The notes: generated by a model from the sequence alone, not told the origin. Counted from the first letter of the stretch, positions 12,485-23,037 are shown. The stretch: DNA of 64,000 nt from Epiperipatus broadwayi (GCA_028023455.1 JAQFVV010000030.1:9574876-9638875); one strand, 5' to 3'. Translations and numbers: made by a program.

Positions 12485-12830
12485 TTAAAATGTTATTAAA
12501 TTGGAAAAAAAGTAATACCTTCTCATGATTATTATTTAAAACAAATGAAAGTTCTACAAATAATTGTTAACAGCAATACATGAAGTTATTCAATATTTTT
12601 CAGATTTTCCTCACCATCTGTTCCATATCTATAAACTAATTGACATACTGAAAAATGACTGTTCTAATGGATTATGCTGGCATAACTTAGGTATATATCA
12701 ATTTTCAAGCAATTCTATCAAATTTAAATATATTAAATCTCGATTTTAAAATTTTATTCTAATTTGAAAGAGTTCTAAAGTTAACAAACATACAAACCAA
12801 TTTTCCAAAATCAATAAAAGCATTTAAAAA
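12485..12830. repeat. Dispersed repeat E, copy 1
   Basis: Aligns along its length with 29385-29725. Shared landmarks are atgttattaaattg, atttaaaacaaatgaaa, aataattgttaac, aattttcaagcaatt and tcaataaaag near the right end. There is no coding potential. It directly abuts the 5'-truncated LINE at 12832. Confidence 0.6.
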
Positions 12831-12831
12831 T

Positions 12832-13910
12832 GATATATTAAAGAGAATTGAATATTTGTAGTTCTGTAAGATGTGTGAAAAAATTAATAATGATAAAATA
12901 TTAGGTTGAATTGGCAAGAAAAGCTATTAAAAAGAATAAAAATATCAAAAGCACAAATCATCTTAATAGTGGAAGAAAAGTTGTTTCATAACTAAGAAAA
13001 GGTAAACTATTACTAAAAATAGGACAATATTGTAAATAAACTATACAAAGAATAATATAGTAATAAAAAAGAAAACAAAATAATTATAAATAGAATTTTA
13101 GAAATGCCAGAAATTTTAAATGAAGAGGTGAAATGTTAATTAAATCTATGAAAAAGGGAAAAGCTCCAGAAAATGAAGGAATTATTATTAATATCTTAAA
13201 AGAAACAGTGAAGGAAATGCATATACCTAATGTCCAAATAATACATGATTGGCAGAATACAGTTGAGATATGATATTTAAAAAATGATAAAGAAAATATT
13301 AGAAATTATAAAGCTATCATTTCCTATCAATTTTATACATGATTTTTACAACTCATTCACAATAGATTTTGAATTCAAGCTAACCAAGAAAGCAATCTGT
13401 TTTTAAAATTGTTTTGGTAGAAGTAATAAATAGGCCAAATGAGAATGAGTTGCTATTATTTTTTGAAATTTGTCGATTATGATAAGCCTTTTGATTCTAT
13501 AACAATTTCCATAGTAATTAAAGTTAGATCCAGGACAATATCATATTCTAAAGAATGTTTATCAAAACACCACCATAGTGATTAAATTATTTAGTAACAA
13601 TAAAAAAGATAAACACTGATATGGATATATGATAATGTAATTCCATATCTCCTAAAATTTTTACAGTAATTTTTCAAAAAATATTTTGTTGGTTAAAAAT
13701 GAGAAGCTAAAAAAAATAAATAAGTATTATTTGTCATCTAGATTTGGAAATATGGGAAATCTTGTAAAAGTTATCAAATGAAAGTAAAAAAGTAGATTAA
13801 AGGGAAACACTAACATAATTTTTAATGGATTTTCACAGAATAAAAAGATTGATAACCATGGTTTGTTCGAAGAAATAGATTCTCTGGGATTAATTTAACC
13901 AGAGCTAAAA
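12832..13910 (+). pseudogene. Decayed 5'-truncated RTE LINE, RT part
   Basis: The DNA aligns with 44405-45640 of the full-length LINE. It begins at the counterpart of ATTAAAAAGAATTGAATAT, passes through the region between endonuclease and RT, and reaches the counterpart of the FADD region near 13735-13760. Many stops and indels are present (for example the FADD motif is lost and the GVRQGDS region is rearranged). It is the left half of one insertion; the right half resumes at 15135. Confidence 0.75.
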
Positions 13911-15134
13911 ATATTGAAAGTGTCAAGCATAGACATTATTATAATTTGGAAACACTTCCACTAGCCTTTGAAAATATTCAAGTGAGTAGTTAGTCATACA
14001 GAGTTGTTGAAGAGAGAAATTCATTTTCTTACACAGTTGTTGAAGAGAGAAATTCATTTTCTTACGCAGTTGTTATCAGTGGTCAGAGAGTTTTACATTG
14101 AATCATATCTGTATCTGTTAGCAGATATTTAAAGTTAACATCCTCTGGTTGATAGAATTGTGTAAATAAGGGAATTTTGGATAGAATGGACTGAAGTGAA
14201 TTTAAAAAATAAAAAAGTGCAGAAAGGGATTTGATATTATTTGTTGGTTGGTGTAAATTTAGGTGATATACACCTCTTTTTTCTTGGTTATGGAATATGG
14301 ATGGTATATATCTCTTCTTCCTCTACCTCATTACTTTTGTTTCCAGACATTCAACATATCAAAAATCCTACACTGTCAAACTACCAATCTACAATTATCT
14401 TAGAACCAACACATAACTGGAAACTCAATTGTATAATTAAAATTAAAAAGAGCATTGTGTTTATGACACCATGCAAAAATGTTGCTGACAATGGTCTGAA
14501 AACTAGAGTGAAGAGACTCAGAGAAGTATAAGTAAACAGTAAATATAAGTATGAATCAGTGGAATCAATCTGCTTGCTGGTTAAGAAAGAGCATAGTTAT
14601 TTTTTAAATAAATTGCAGGTCACATTGATTTTTCAAAGTTTAAGCTAAAGAAAGTCAAAGAAACATGAGTAAACAATGGAAATAATTATAACTCAATGGA
14701 TCATTCTGGTTGTTTGTTAAGAAAGAAGATGCTGACCATAATTGCTGAAATAAACTGATTAGACCTTGATGTTCCACATTTTGGAGATATTTGACCATCC
14801 AAGTATTGAAAGCAAAATATTACACACAAGCCTTATTATTGGCATTGGAAATTCTTGTGCAATACTTATTAACTGCATGAATAAACTGAGAAAACCATGA
14901 GAGATATTGTTATATGTTTAATTTTTAAGACTTTATTTGTTTCATGTGGTATATTGTGTTGTAAATTATCTCATGGAGTAAAGTGTCTGACTTTTGGATA
15001 TATTAGTAAACATGCCACTGCCCTGATCAAGTTGGGTATATCATTTTCTTTTCATGGACTCTACTATGGTAATAGTAACACATTAGCCTGGGTTAACTTG
15101 ACAACATCTTCTTAATCAGTTTATTATTACATAT
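13911..15134. other. Unassigned insertion of about 1.2 kb splitting the LINE
   Basis: LINE homology stops near 13910 and resumes near 15135 at a corresponding place (the region around ATTAAACTTGG...AGAAATAA of the full-length copy). The inserted DNA holds a roughly 36-bp perfect tandem duplication at about 14003-14070 (caGTTGTTGAAGAGAGAAAT repeated), a 96-codon plus-strand frame at 14241-14531 and a 72-codon frame at 14897-15115. I recognise neither frame. No inverted termini or transposase motif are apparent. Confidence 0.5.
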
Positions 15135-15585
15135 AGAAATGTAATTAATGAAATTAAATATATAATTAAACTTAGATGGTGTACTTTTAGTAGAAATAAT
15201 TTAATGTTAAAATTTGTCTGTATATTTGAAATATGAATCTGAGACCTGACTATAAAACACAAAAACAAAAATGAGAATTTAGATCATTTCAATGAAGATG
15301 GAGAGAGATATATTGGTTTATAACAAAAATAATTTGAAAGTAGAAAGGTATTTTGACATCATCTAATGAATTAAAAAGACCATAGTCGAGTTAGGCATGA
15401 CATATTGCTAGAAGAGATAATAATAGATGGGGAGTAGAAAGTATTAAGATCTCATAAGATTTCATATAAGATAGTAAATAAGAAAGTTTGTTAGTTTTGT
15501 ACAAAGAAGAGAGACCATGAATCAAAAAACTGGATTAAACTTGAAAAGACTTTCACCTTACAGTGAATAAACAAAAGATGAAAAG
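15135..15585 (+). pseudogene. Decayed RTE LINE, 3' part
   Basis: Corresponds to 45670-46190 of the full-length element: tagaaataatttaatg, tatgaatctgagacctg (YGSETW), gacatattgctagaagagat (GHIARR) and the terminal ctggattaaacttg / ccttacagtgaa segments. A block of about 55 bp is missing relative to the full copy. The 3' GATGAT tail is reduced to aagatg. Confidence 0.75.
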
Positions 15586-15589
15586 ATAA

Positions 15590-16505
15590 TAGATATTAAA
15601 ATTTGCAGCAGTACCTATGTAAAGACACTGAAAATGAAAAATAGACTTGATTTAATATTACAATTGCAATATTTTGATATATTGTATTTCCTAATTTTAA
15701 TAATAAATTAATAATAAAGAATTAGGATTCGAATTTCAATAGAATGTTTATTTTCTAAAAAAGCATAACTTTATGTCTTTTGAATAAAATATTAATTATT
15801 AGTAATATTTTCAGAATTATTAAAGATATTGTCAAATAGAAGATTTTATATATTTTTAAAAAATGTATTTTTATACTCTTTTTTTTTCGCTCTTTACATA
15901 TATATGTGCACTTCAAATGTGAATCCTTTTGTGACGTATTGTAGCATCACATAACTCATCTTCAATTTCTTTTAGAGTTAGAACGGTTGTACTCTTATAC
16001 AAGGTGTTTGAAATGATGATAATAATGATATACATGGAATTTTTATATTATATATCGTATACGTGGGTTAGAGTTTTAAAGGAAAAAAAATGTTTTCAGA
16101 AATCAATTATTTCTTTATTTGTTTATTCGCAAACCATAAAAGAGAATTAATAATCAATTCAAAAGTTCATTCAAACTATTATATATTTCATCTTTTTTTT
16201 AGGTTATGTAATACACAACAAACTTACAATTAAAACAATTGAGAATAGAGTTTTGAATAAATTTGAAGATTGGATTCACTGTTATAAGCTTTAAGATTTA
16301 TAAAAGTCAAGTAATTAAGTAAATACATGCAGAAAATTACGATCTCTAATCAACTGTGTTAAATATCAATGTATAAATATTTCAAAGCTATAACAGAAGA
16401 AAAATGCTATACTGCATAGTTTTAAAACTTAGGAAATAATAAACTAATACCAATGATGAATGAAGTAGCATCACTCAATCAGAATACCTTATTTATCTAA
16501 ATTAT
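15590..16505. other. AT-rich DNA, no recognised feature
   Basis: A short GC-richer patch at 15920-16010 (cttttgtgacgtattgtagc) has no open frame. Confidence 0.45.
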
Positions 16506-16606
16506 AATTAATGGTATATGAGCACAGGCTTTCAGATGACCCATCACTCTCCACTCTATCTAATAACATTGATGCACTCAAGCACATATATGCTGAAAAA
16601 ATAAAT

Positions 16607-16661
16607 AATCACCAATATCCGTATTTCATGCTAAACCAGCAATTATCAGTTGGTCCAGATT
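16607..16661 (-). ncRNA. Hammerhead ribozyme motif, family C (core mutated)
   Basis: Minus strand: helix I ACCAA / TTGGT with outer AATC / GATT, stem II TGCT / AGCA around GGTTT, then GAAA. The first core box reads CTGATAA, so G8 is changed to A and self-cleavage is doubtful. Confidence 0.65.
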
Positions 16662-17162
16662 ATCATCTCCCACACATATATACTATAAGTGTTCAGATAT
16701 ATATTAAGATAGACAATCTTCATACTTTAATGGACAGGCTTCAACCTACTCCACATTCCAACTTTTCAACCGTCCATCCAATTGGAAATCTGATGATGGA
16801 ATGCTCGAAGGCTACCCTGAGGCCGAGATTCTTGTCACAGCCATGTTGACCTAAAGTCAATCTGAACCCCACATGTATAGGACATAATCCATTTAATACA
16901 TATGCAAGGATGGGCAGACATCTCTACAATGTAATATCTAAAACACAGGCTTATTAGGTTCAGATTGACCTTAGATCAACATGGGTGTGACAAGAATCTC
17001 GACTTCAAGGTGGCCTTCGAGCATTCCATCATCAGATTTTCAATTGGATGGATGGTTGAAGAGTTGGAGTGTGTAGTAGATTAGAGCCTGTCCATTAAAG
17101 TATGAATATTGTCTATCTTATATATATCTGAGCACTTATAATATATAGGTGTGGGAGATGAT

Positions 17163-17217
17163 AATCTGGACCAACTGATGATTGCTGGTTTAGCATGAAA
17201 TACATATATTGGTGATT
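17163..17217 (+). ncRNA. Hammerhead ribozyme motif, family C (core intact)
   Basis: The order is AATC-tgg-ACCAA, CTGATGA, T, TGCT-GGTTT-AGCA, T, GAAA, TACATATA, TTGGT-GATT. Every invariant core base is present. Helix I has 9 pairs with a 3-nt bulge, stem II has 4 pairs with a 5-nt loop, and helix III is a very short AT/AT stem. The predicted cleavage lies 3' of the A preceding TTGGT. Confidence 0.75.
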
Positions 17218-17279
17218 ATTTATCTTTTCAGCATATATGTGCTTGAGTTTATCAGTGTTATTAGATAGAGTGGAGAGTG

Positions 17280-17350
17280 ATGGGTCATCTGAAAGTCTGT
17301 GTTCATATACCCTATATTACATATATAGACACAGGTATATAATAAGCCTG
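17280..17350 (+). promoter_or_regulatory. tRNA-like (B-box) segment and hairpin tail of family C
   Basis: Downstream of the hammerhead, a segment shaped like a tRNA 3' half ends in GTGTTCATATACC. In better copies (60985-61075) this reads GAGTTCAAATCCCC, close to a pol III B box (GGTTCGANTCC), with AGTGGTATGAGATAG upstream resembling a D-arm. It is followed by the ACAGG...CCTGT hairpin. Confidence 0.45.
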
Positions 17351-17625
17351 TGTTTCAGTTACTAAATCATTATTCTTAATTAAAGTGCCTCAACTCAAAT
17401 TTGGTCACCTGACATCTGACTCAATTGTCGATGCCAACATTTCTCAAACTTTTCATATGACAGAACACACATTCCGAAATTTTAATGGAGCAGTTATTTT
17501 ATAAAATAAGTAGATATTAATAATAAATAAATTAAGCAAGTAAATGTAAGGGTTAAGAAAAGAAGACATTACTTAAATTTCAATTATGTAAAACAGATCA
17601 TATAAAAATAATTAAAATAAACTAT

Positions 17626-17627
<2 letters not shown>

Positions 17628-17664
<37 letters not shown>

Positions 17665-17693
17665 CATTAATATATATATATATATATATATAT
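17628..17693. repeat. (TA)n microsatellite with flanking palindrome
   Basis: TA runs at about 17630-17663 and 17672-17692, with aacattaatatat inverted about the second run. Confidence 0.9.
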
Positions 17694-17839
17694 TAATGTT
17701 CAATGTTTTTGAATTACAAATTTTTTGGTATAAGACAATATTAGAAGGCTAAATTCTCATATCCATTATAGTCTCAAGACTGTTCTTGTACATTGATTTG
17801 GTTGCAGTATAATATGAAAATCCTGCCTGGCATAAAAAT

Positions 17840-19740
17840 GCTGTTATAAAAGGACACAAACATGAATGGCTAGTTTTGACACTATGAGATACTTTTCTAT
17901 TAAATTTGTCCAGAAATCGTTTAATGGCAATTCCTTATATTTTTGTTTTAATTCAGAGACACTAATGAAATCAGTAGATTTTTTTATACTGAAGCTTATT
18001 GGTTTAATGGTCACGGTAAATGTATTCCACTTGTCTTCACTAGATTTTGAACAATACAGCAAAAGAGTTGATTATAAGTCTTGCAAATGTTCTAAAATTA
18101 TATTTAAAACTTCATTTTTACTTTAGAACTTATTTCAGTTAAAAATTCATGCAAAGTGGAGAATAGGCAAAACTCACTATATATATTGACACACTGCAAG
18201 CTAGAATAATCAATGGATGCCAGGAGGCTTGTGCATAAAATCCCCATCTAGTGCCTACTCATCCAATATCCCCAGTTGTACACAACAGTTATACACAAGC
18301 ATAAGAGGAGGTGGTTATGGTGGAGAAACAGTCAAAATTATTCTACTCAGCTGTAGAAATTCAGAATTGTAACTTTCTATTAAAAGTCACAAATTTTATT
18401 CCTTGCATTAAAAATGTAATTTCTTTTTTTTATAATGATCAGTTAATTTCATTGCATGTACTAAAAACATCTACCAACTATGCATGATTTATCAGATATG
18501 AATAACTTGTTAAAAATTTAATGAAATTCTGTCCTAAATTATTTGTATATAAAAAAGTAATAACTCACTACCAAAATATGCAAAATTCATCAACCATTTT
18601 AAACTTTTGTCTTAAATTATTTGACATGAAAAAAACAAATAGCTCACTATGAGGTTCAAATCGTCTTAATAGTGTCTTTCTTTTAGATAGTTATCTCCCT
18701 TCAGTATGTAATAAAACTCCAATATGTTCATTACCTATTTCAATGCACAAAATTTTAAATAATTTGGTTGAACATGATTGAGATTTTACATAGTTGATAA
18801 TTTTTATGGCTTTATCCAAAATAATTGTTAAATATGTCCTTTTGTTACTAGTACTTCCTATGCCAAATACAATGACTTTTTGTAGCTTTGTAGTTACTTA
18901 CAGAATACATAACTCCCTTAATTTTTTCTACCACTGTAAGAGCATCATCTGTATCAATACACTCTCCCAATCAATGATTTATTGTTTTGTAATGTAAGGA
19001 ACTGTGCACAGAGTGCAATGATACTAAATGCAAAATAAAAAAAGTGTTCTTCATTGCAAATGGTGACAATGCTATAAACTGTAAAGAATCATGCTTTGCC
19101 ATGTTTAGAAAGTGGACTATATGAAGACATTAAATAAATTTGCATAAATTACTATCCAGTTGTTTAAAATCACAACTCAAACTGACACTCCTAAGCAAGA
19201 TAGGCTACAAATATGGGGACTAAAGGTTCCTGAAAGCACTCAGCCTGTAATTCTCTTAATATTGAGCTTCACTAGTTTGCATAACATACAAGTTGTAACT
19301 TACTACTCGAAGGTGAAGTAGAAACAAGGATTTTATTTTAATATATCTTATTTAGTAGCTCTTTTTGTAGATACACATGATAAAATCTTTTTCAATACTA
19401 TTATCAAATACATAATAAACAAACACTAGTAAAATGGTGAACCCTGCAATATTTGCAGATGCATTCATTTGCAATATATATTCATTGCAACATCTGTATT
19501 GATGAATTAGCTCTTCTTCAATTTGGCAGAAAGACATTTGATGTGATATGAAACAATATTATTTGATAATTTTAGGATATCTACTTTTTTAGCAGATTCT
19601 CTGTTTAGCATGCATGATATAGTGATTCTCACACAAGGTTTAATGAACATCTCTCCAATTGTATGAATTTCATCATTAAGTGTAATGTGATAACTCATAT
19701 GAAAAGATGCTTCTTCATTGCCCAGTCTCAGCAATTGTAA
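17840..19740 (-). pseudogene. Decayed hAT transposase, ZBED5/SCAND3-like, copy 1
   Basis: Read on the minus strand, blocks follow the order of ZBED-type hAT transposases. HTIGEMFIKPC...MLNRESAKKVDILKLSNNIVSYHI lies at 19510-19700, and AGFTILLVFVYYVFDNSIEKDF at 19360-19450 (the segment after the DESTD region). KAIKIINYVKS...LLHTEGR*LSKRKTLLRRFE lies at about 18660-18830, and WNTFTV...DFISVSELKQKYKELPLNDFWTNLIEKY at 17860-18030 (C-terminal dimerisation side). Frameshifts, stops and a family A insertion near 18185-18300 interrupt it. The N-terminal BED finger is not visible. The element is dead. Confidence 0.8.
18185..18300 (-). repeat. Family A repeat copy inside the hAT remnant
   Basis: The reverse complement matches 2440-2560 (gattttatgcacaa, gcatccattgattat, gatattggatgagta). 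It is a probable insertion in the hAT relic, so younger than it. Confidence 0.55.
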
Positions 19741-20384
19741 TCATTTGAAGTTTAGAATTTTATAGTGCATCATGTTATCTTTATAAAAAAATTATAACTT
19801 TTATAATTATTTTTGTTTCTAAATATTGGGTATTATCACCCTTAAACAAATTATTGAAAAGGTGATAACATAGGATCTGGTTGGAAAGACAAGATAATGT
19901 CTTTCATAAAGCTAAAGACCTGCTTACATCCAAGCATGTGCTCAATGTATTTCACTGAGGTCTTTAGGAGTTATCCATGTGGGATTATTGGCTAGGTCAT
20001 GTATTTAATAGTCAAGACTAAGCCATGACATAGAATAAATAATGAAGAAGAGTATACAGTGCCAATCAACCACTAATCTATCACAAAAAATCTGGTGTTG
20101 TGGATTAAACCAACTCAGCTTTGGCAATGCCTACATTTGGACCCTGCTGGACCAATGAACGGATATATATTTTAGTAGTTATAGACATATGCACAATGGA
20201 TAGAATAGGATATCATCAAAAACACTAGTGCTAAAACTGCCATCAGAACAGTGAAAGGCACCTTTGTAAATTACAATTTTCATGAGACTATTGTAGTAGT
20301 TGTCAAGATTGATTTTGCATCTCAGCAATTTAATGATTATCTAACTGATAAAGGAATATGTCATGTACTTAACTCACTTATCAT

Positions 20385-20657
20385 ATACTCTTATTCTCCT
20401 TTACTTTCTTTGCATTTCTTCATATATTCATATATATTGCTTATAATAACTTCTCTCATATACACTTTAATGCAAATTTTTTAAAATAAAACTTCTTTAT
20501 TTTCCTGACAGTTTTGACTGTCCAGCAGTCTTCATCAGAACTTCTCAAATTTCCTCTACCTTTTAAATAACTGATTTTTTTTAAAAGGTAGAAGAAATTT
20601 GAGAATGGACAGTCAAAACTGTCAGGAAAGTAAAGAAGTTTTATTTAAAAAAATTCC
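20385..20657 (-). mobile_element. Inverted-pair PLE-type terminal element inserted in the Gypsy integrase
   Basis: A 273-bp insertion sits between identical 10-bp direct repeats CACTTATCAT (20375-20384 and 20658-20667). Removing it brings HVLNS next to YHPKF, restoring the conserved Gypsy integrase order HVLTSPYHP apart from a one-base shift. The insert contains two inverted arms (20480-20556 and 20588-20650) around aaataactgattttttt. The left arm keeps a hammerhead-like motif; the right arm lacks about 18 nt including CTGATGA. Confidence 0.8.
20504..20540 (-). ncRNA. Hammerhead-like motif, PLE type
   Basis: Minus strand: CTGATGA, A, stem II GACTG / CAGTC around CTGGA, then AAAAC (expected GAAAC), then TGTC at the expected cleavage side. 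Only G12 departs from the core consensus. Similar motifs are known from the terminal repeats of Penelope-like elements. Confidence 0.6.
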
Positions 20658-21382
20658 CACTTATCATCCTAAGTTTAATAGTCTTGCAGAGAAGGCAGTT
20701 CAACACTTAAAATCTATGTTGAGAAAATCTTACCAAAAGAATATTATAGGAGCATTATTAGATGTTATGTTTTATCAGCACTCTACCCTATGTACAACTA
20801 TTAATAAGATACCACCTAAATTGTTCAATGTGCAGAAAATTCTATACTTATCTTTTTAAATTATTGCCAATTACAACTAAAAGTGTAAATAATTCTGTGG
20901 ATTATGAAAATTTTAAAATAAAAAAAAGCATTTGGATATGCTGTCCTTTAAAAAATAAATGCCTACTAGAGGTAATATTGAGTCTTATCTCAGTAAATTA
21001 GATTGATGAAAGTGGATAGTGAAAAAAAATATTAAAGAGGTCTATAATACTTAAGGCCTTGTGAAAGTGAGTGATCAGATGCCAATAGTATTAATGGTAA
21101 GTTAGTTGTTGATGATGAAAAGTTTATTGGAAAAAAGAGAACCAAATTGTAGATATCAATCCAGCTGGAAAAAACAACTCAAACAGAAAACAAATTGTTG
21201 AACCAACTGGAGTTCATGATACTTCAAGTGAGCTCCAATTAGAAGAAAGGACTATAATTTCCCAAGAAGAGAAACAGACTTCCCCAGAAGAGCTTGTATT
21301 TCACAAAACATTTGTGAAATTGAAGGATTCTGCAAATAAAAAAATTATTTCGAGAGTAGGGAGAGGGAGTGAACTGTCTATG

Positions 21383-21544
21383 CATGTTCGTATACTATAT
21401 GAATAATCACATAGTAATAACAGCTGCAACGACAAGAACGTATGGAGTGGACATTAGGAATTTGCCCTGCTCGGTTCCTTTAAGGCCTCCAAGAGGAATC
21501 AAAGGGTCTCCTTTCAGTTAATAGCAAAACTCCTTTCTGCAGCC
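21383..21544 (-). mobile_element. Isolated 5'-UTR fragment of the RTE LINE
   Basis: The reverse complement matches 42917-43077, the first about 160 bp of the full-length LINE, from GGCTGCAG to the segment ending GAACATG, with few differences. No LINE coding sequence follows on the downstream (left) side. RTE insertions normally lose their 5' end, so a 5'-only fragment is unusual. Confidence 0.75.
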
Positions 21545-22195
21545 ATGTATAATATATATATACACAAAAGTAAATAAAGTTTATTACTTTTGCTACGTAA
21601 ATATGTGTAGACAGTATATGCATAAATCACACCATTGTATTACTACTCTAGAAAATCTGCATGTCAATCATACATTTAAATGTAAATTATGCAAATGATA
21701 AGCAATTGTAATTGACTCTTATATAAAAGAACCTGCAAGGATTTATTTGTGCATATAATAAAAACCAATATTGAAAAAGCCTATGCAAATAATGAACTGT
21801 GAAGAAATGTAATAATTGCGTATGATTCACGTGTGACAGAGGTAGCTTATAATAGATTTATGTTTCTAACATATATGTGTATATTGCAGTTATTTTTAAA
21901 TGGAACCATAAAGAACTTTTTTTCAATTAATACGCTCTGCAAGAGAATTATATTTATCTACTGAGTATATAGCCACATACACATGGAAGAATTTATTTAT
22001 AAACTGAAAAGATTTCTAATAAATCTCATTTTGTTATTTTACTTGTTATTATTTTCTTATTTGCTATTGATATTAAATAAATTTTGTTACAATAAACTAG
22101 TCCATAGATTTTTTTTTAAAATTTATCGATGCTGTCTGATTGGTATTCAAATACCCTCAGAAACATAACTTATACATGTGTATTACATTTAGTTT
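21545..22195. other. AT-rich DNA, no recognised feature
   Basis: The short leucine-rich plus-strand frame at 21983-22168 is AT-driven and not convincing. Confidence 0.45.
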
Positions 22196-22198
22196 AAT

Positions 22199-22284
22199 TT
22201 TTTTTTTTCATGTGTCATAGCATCAGCCGGGAAGCGAACCCGCTAACCCAGAACAACTGCTTTACAACCACCAATGCTTAACTT
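22199..22284 (-). mobile_element. tRNA-derived SINE, copy 1
   Basis: The minus strand starts AGCATTGGTGG, contains a clean B box (GGGTTCGCTTCCCGG), closes with the acceptor-like CTGATGCT, and ends ATGACACATGAAAAAAAAAA. The anticodon region is degenerate. Tail wording matches the other SINE copies (ATGACATATGAAAA). Confidence 0.7.
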
Positions 22285-22467
22285 ATTTAATATTTTTAAA
22301 AGTATATTTTCAGTATTTCTCAAGATGAAATAAATACTAAGAACTGTTGGTTTATTTAATAACAACATATCTATTTCACATACACTACATTCTCTATGTG
22401 AAAGCAATAATATATATATATATATTAGTGGAAAACATTATTAAACTAGTTTATATTAAATTCATAT

Positions 22468-22584
22468 TTTTTTATTTTTTTCATATGTCATAGCATCAGT
22501 CGGGAGGCGAACACACAACCGTCTGCAACCAACTACTTGCTTGCAAGGCGGCTGCGATGACCTCTCGGCTAACAACGCTTGACT
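22468..22584 (-). mobile_element. tRNA-derived SINE with long variable arm, copy 2
   Basis: The minus strand reads GCGTTGTTAGCCGAGAGGTC (D-arm and A box), then CTTGCAAGC (anticodon-loop region), then a long variable-arm-like stretch. TGTGTTCGCCTCCCGAC (B box) follows, then GATGCTATGACATATGAAAAAA. The long variable arm resembles a class II tRNA (Leu/Ser type), which sets it apart from the 71-nt heads at 46552 and 53958. Confidence 0.7.
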
Positions 22585-22589
22585 AAATT

Positions 22590-23037
22590 TATACTTTTTT
22601 AGTAGTAATTTACCTTTATTCCACATATAGGTGTTTTCAATGGTTTAAATGAATTTATTCCATATTTAGATATTACGGTCTTTACAAAAGGAGTGGTTCT
22701 TTTATTGAGATTTTTTTTTTTTCTGATAGTCTAGTTATTTTTCCTTATATAAATGAAGTAGTATATACAAAATGCTTTATAGTTAAATTATATAAATAAA
22801 GTAATGGGATAGCACAAACAATTGCTATGATTATCGTTACTAAAACATATATTATATTCCTAGCGATAGTTCTGTGACTTAGTTATTAAAGGAGTAGATG
22901 AATATTTTAGTGGAGCTACTGACTTTAGCTATTCTTCAGAAACTTGTGAAAAAATACTTCTTAATCATATTCAAAATTAGTTTTACATTAAGTGACTTTT
23001 ATGCTTAGCTAGTATATACAACCTTCTTCGTTATTTC
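22590..23037. other. AT-rich DNA, no recognised feature
   Basis: No gene or known repeat recognised. Confidence 0.5.

Larger units (their letters stand above)
16513..17359. mobile_element. Family C palindromic hammerhead element, largest inverted pair
   Basis: Two arms of roughly 370 bp face each other across a centre near 16890-16970. The left arm is the reverse complement of the right through the B-box-like segment, the hammerhead motif, a tattaagatag segment, and the ccatcatcag...gtcacacccatgttgac segment. The outer right end carries the tail acacaggtatataataagcctgtgt, which can form a short hairpin. No protein is encoded; the 112-codon frame at 16511 is an accidental reading of the repeat. 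Two hammerhead motifs, one per arm, point away from the centre. Confidence 0.8.
19850..21372 (+). pseudogene. Decayed Ty3/Gypsy pol remnant (RNase H to integrase)
   Basis: The plus strand shows fragments in correct Gypsy order. KAKDLLTSKHVLNVFH (RT/RNase H junction) is near 19905-19955, followed by a PCGIIG remnant of the RNase H start. The integrase entry QLWQCLHLDPAGPMNGYI is at 20120-20170, then LVVIDICT, and SAKTAIRTVKGTF...DFASQQFNDYLTDKGICHVLNS at 20228-20378. YHPKFNSLAEKAVQHLKSMLRKS and a C-terminal SPAELL-like TINKIPPKLF follow at 20662-20840. A purine-rich run (gagagtagggagagggagtg, 21352-21371) could be the polypurine tract. Several frameshifts and stops are present. Gag, protease and LTRs were not found. 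Confidence 0.8.

Noticed and set aside
16511-16849. 112-codon frame and similar frames at 23304, 37874, 47624, 60920
   Set aside because: They are readings of the non-coding family C repeat; they differ between copies and stop at random.
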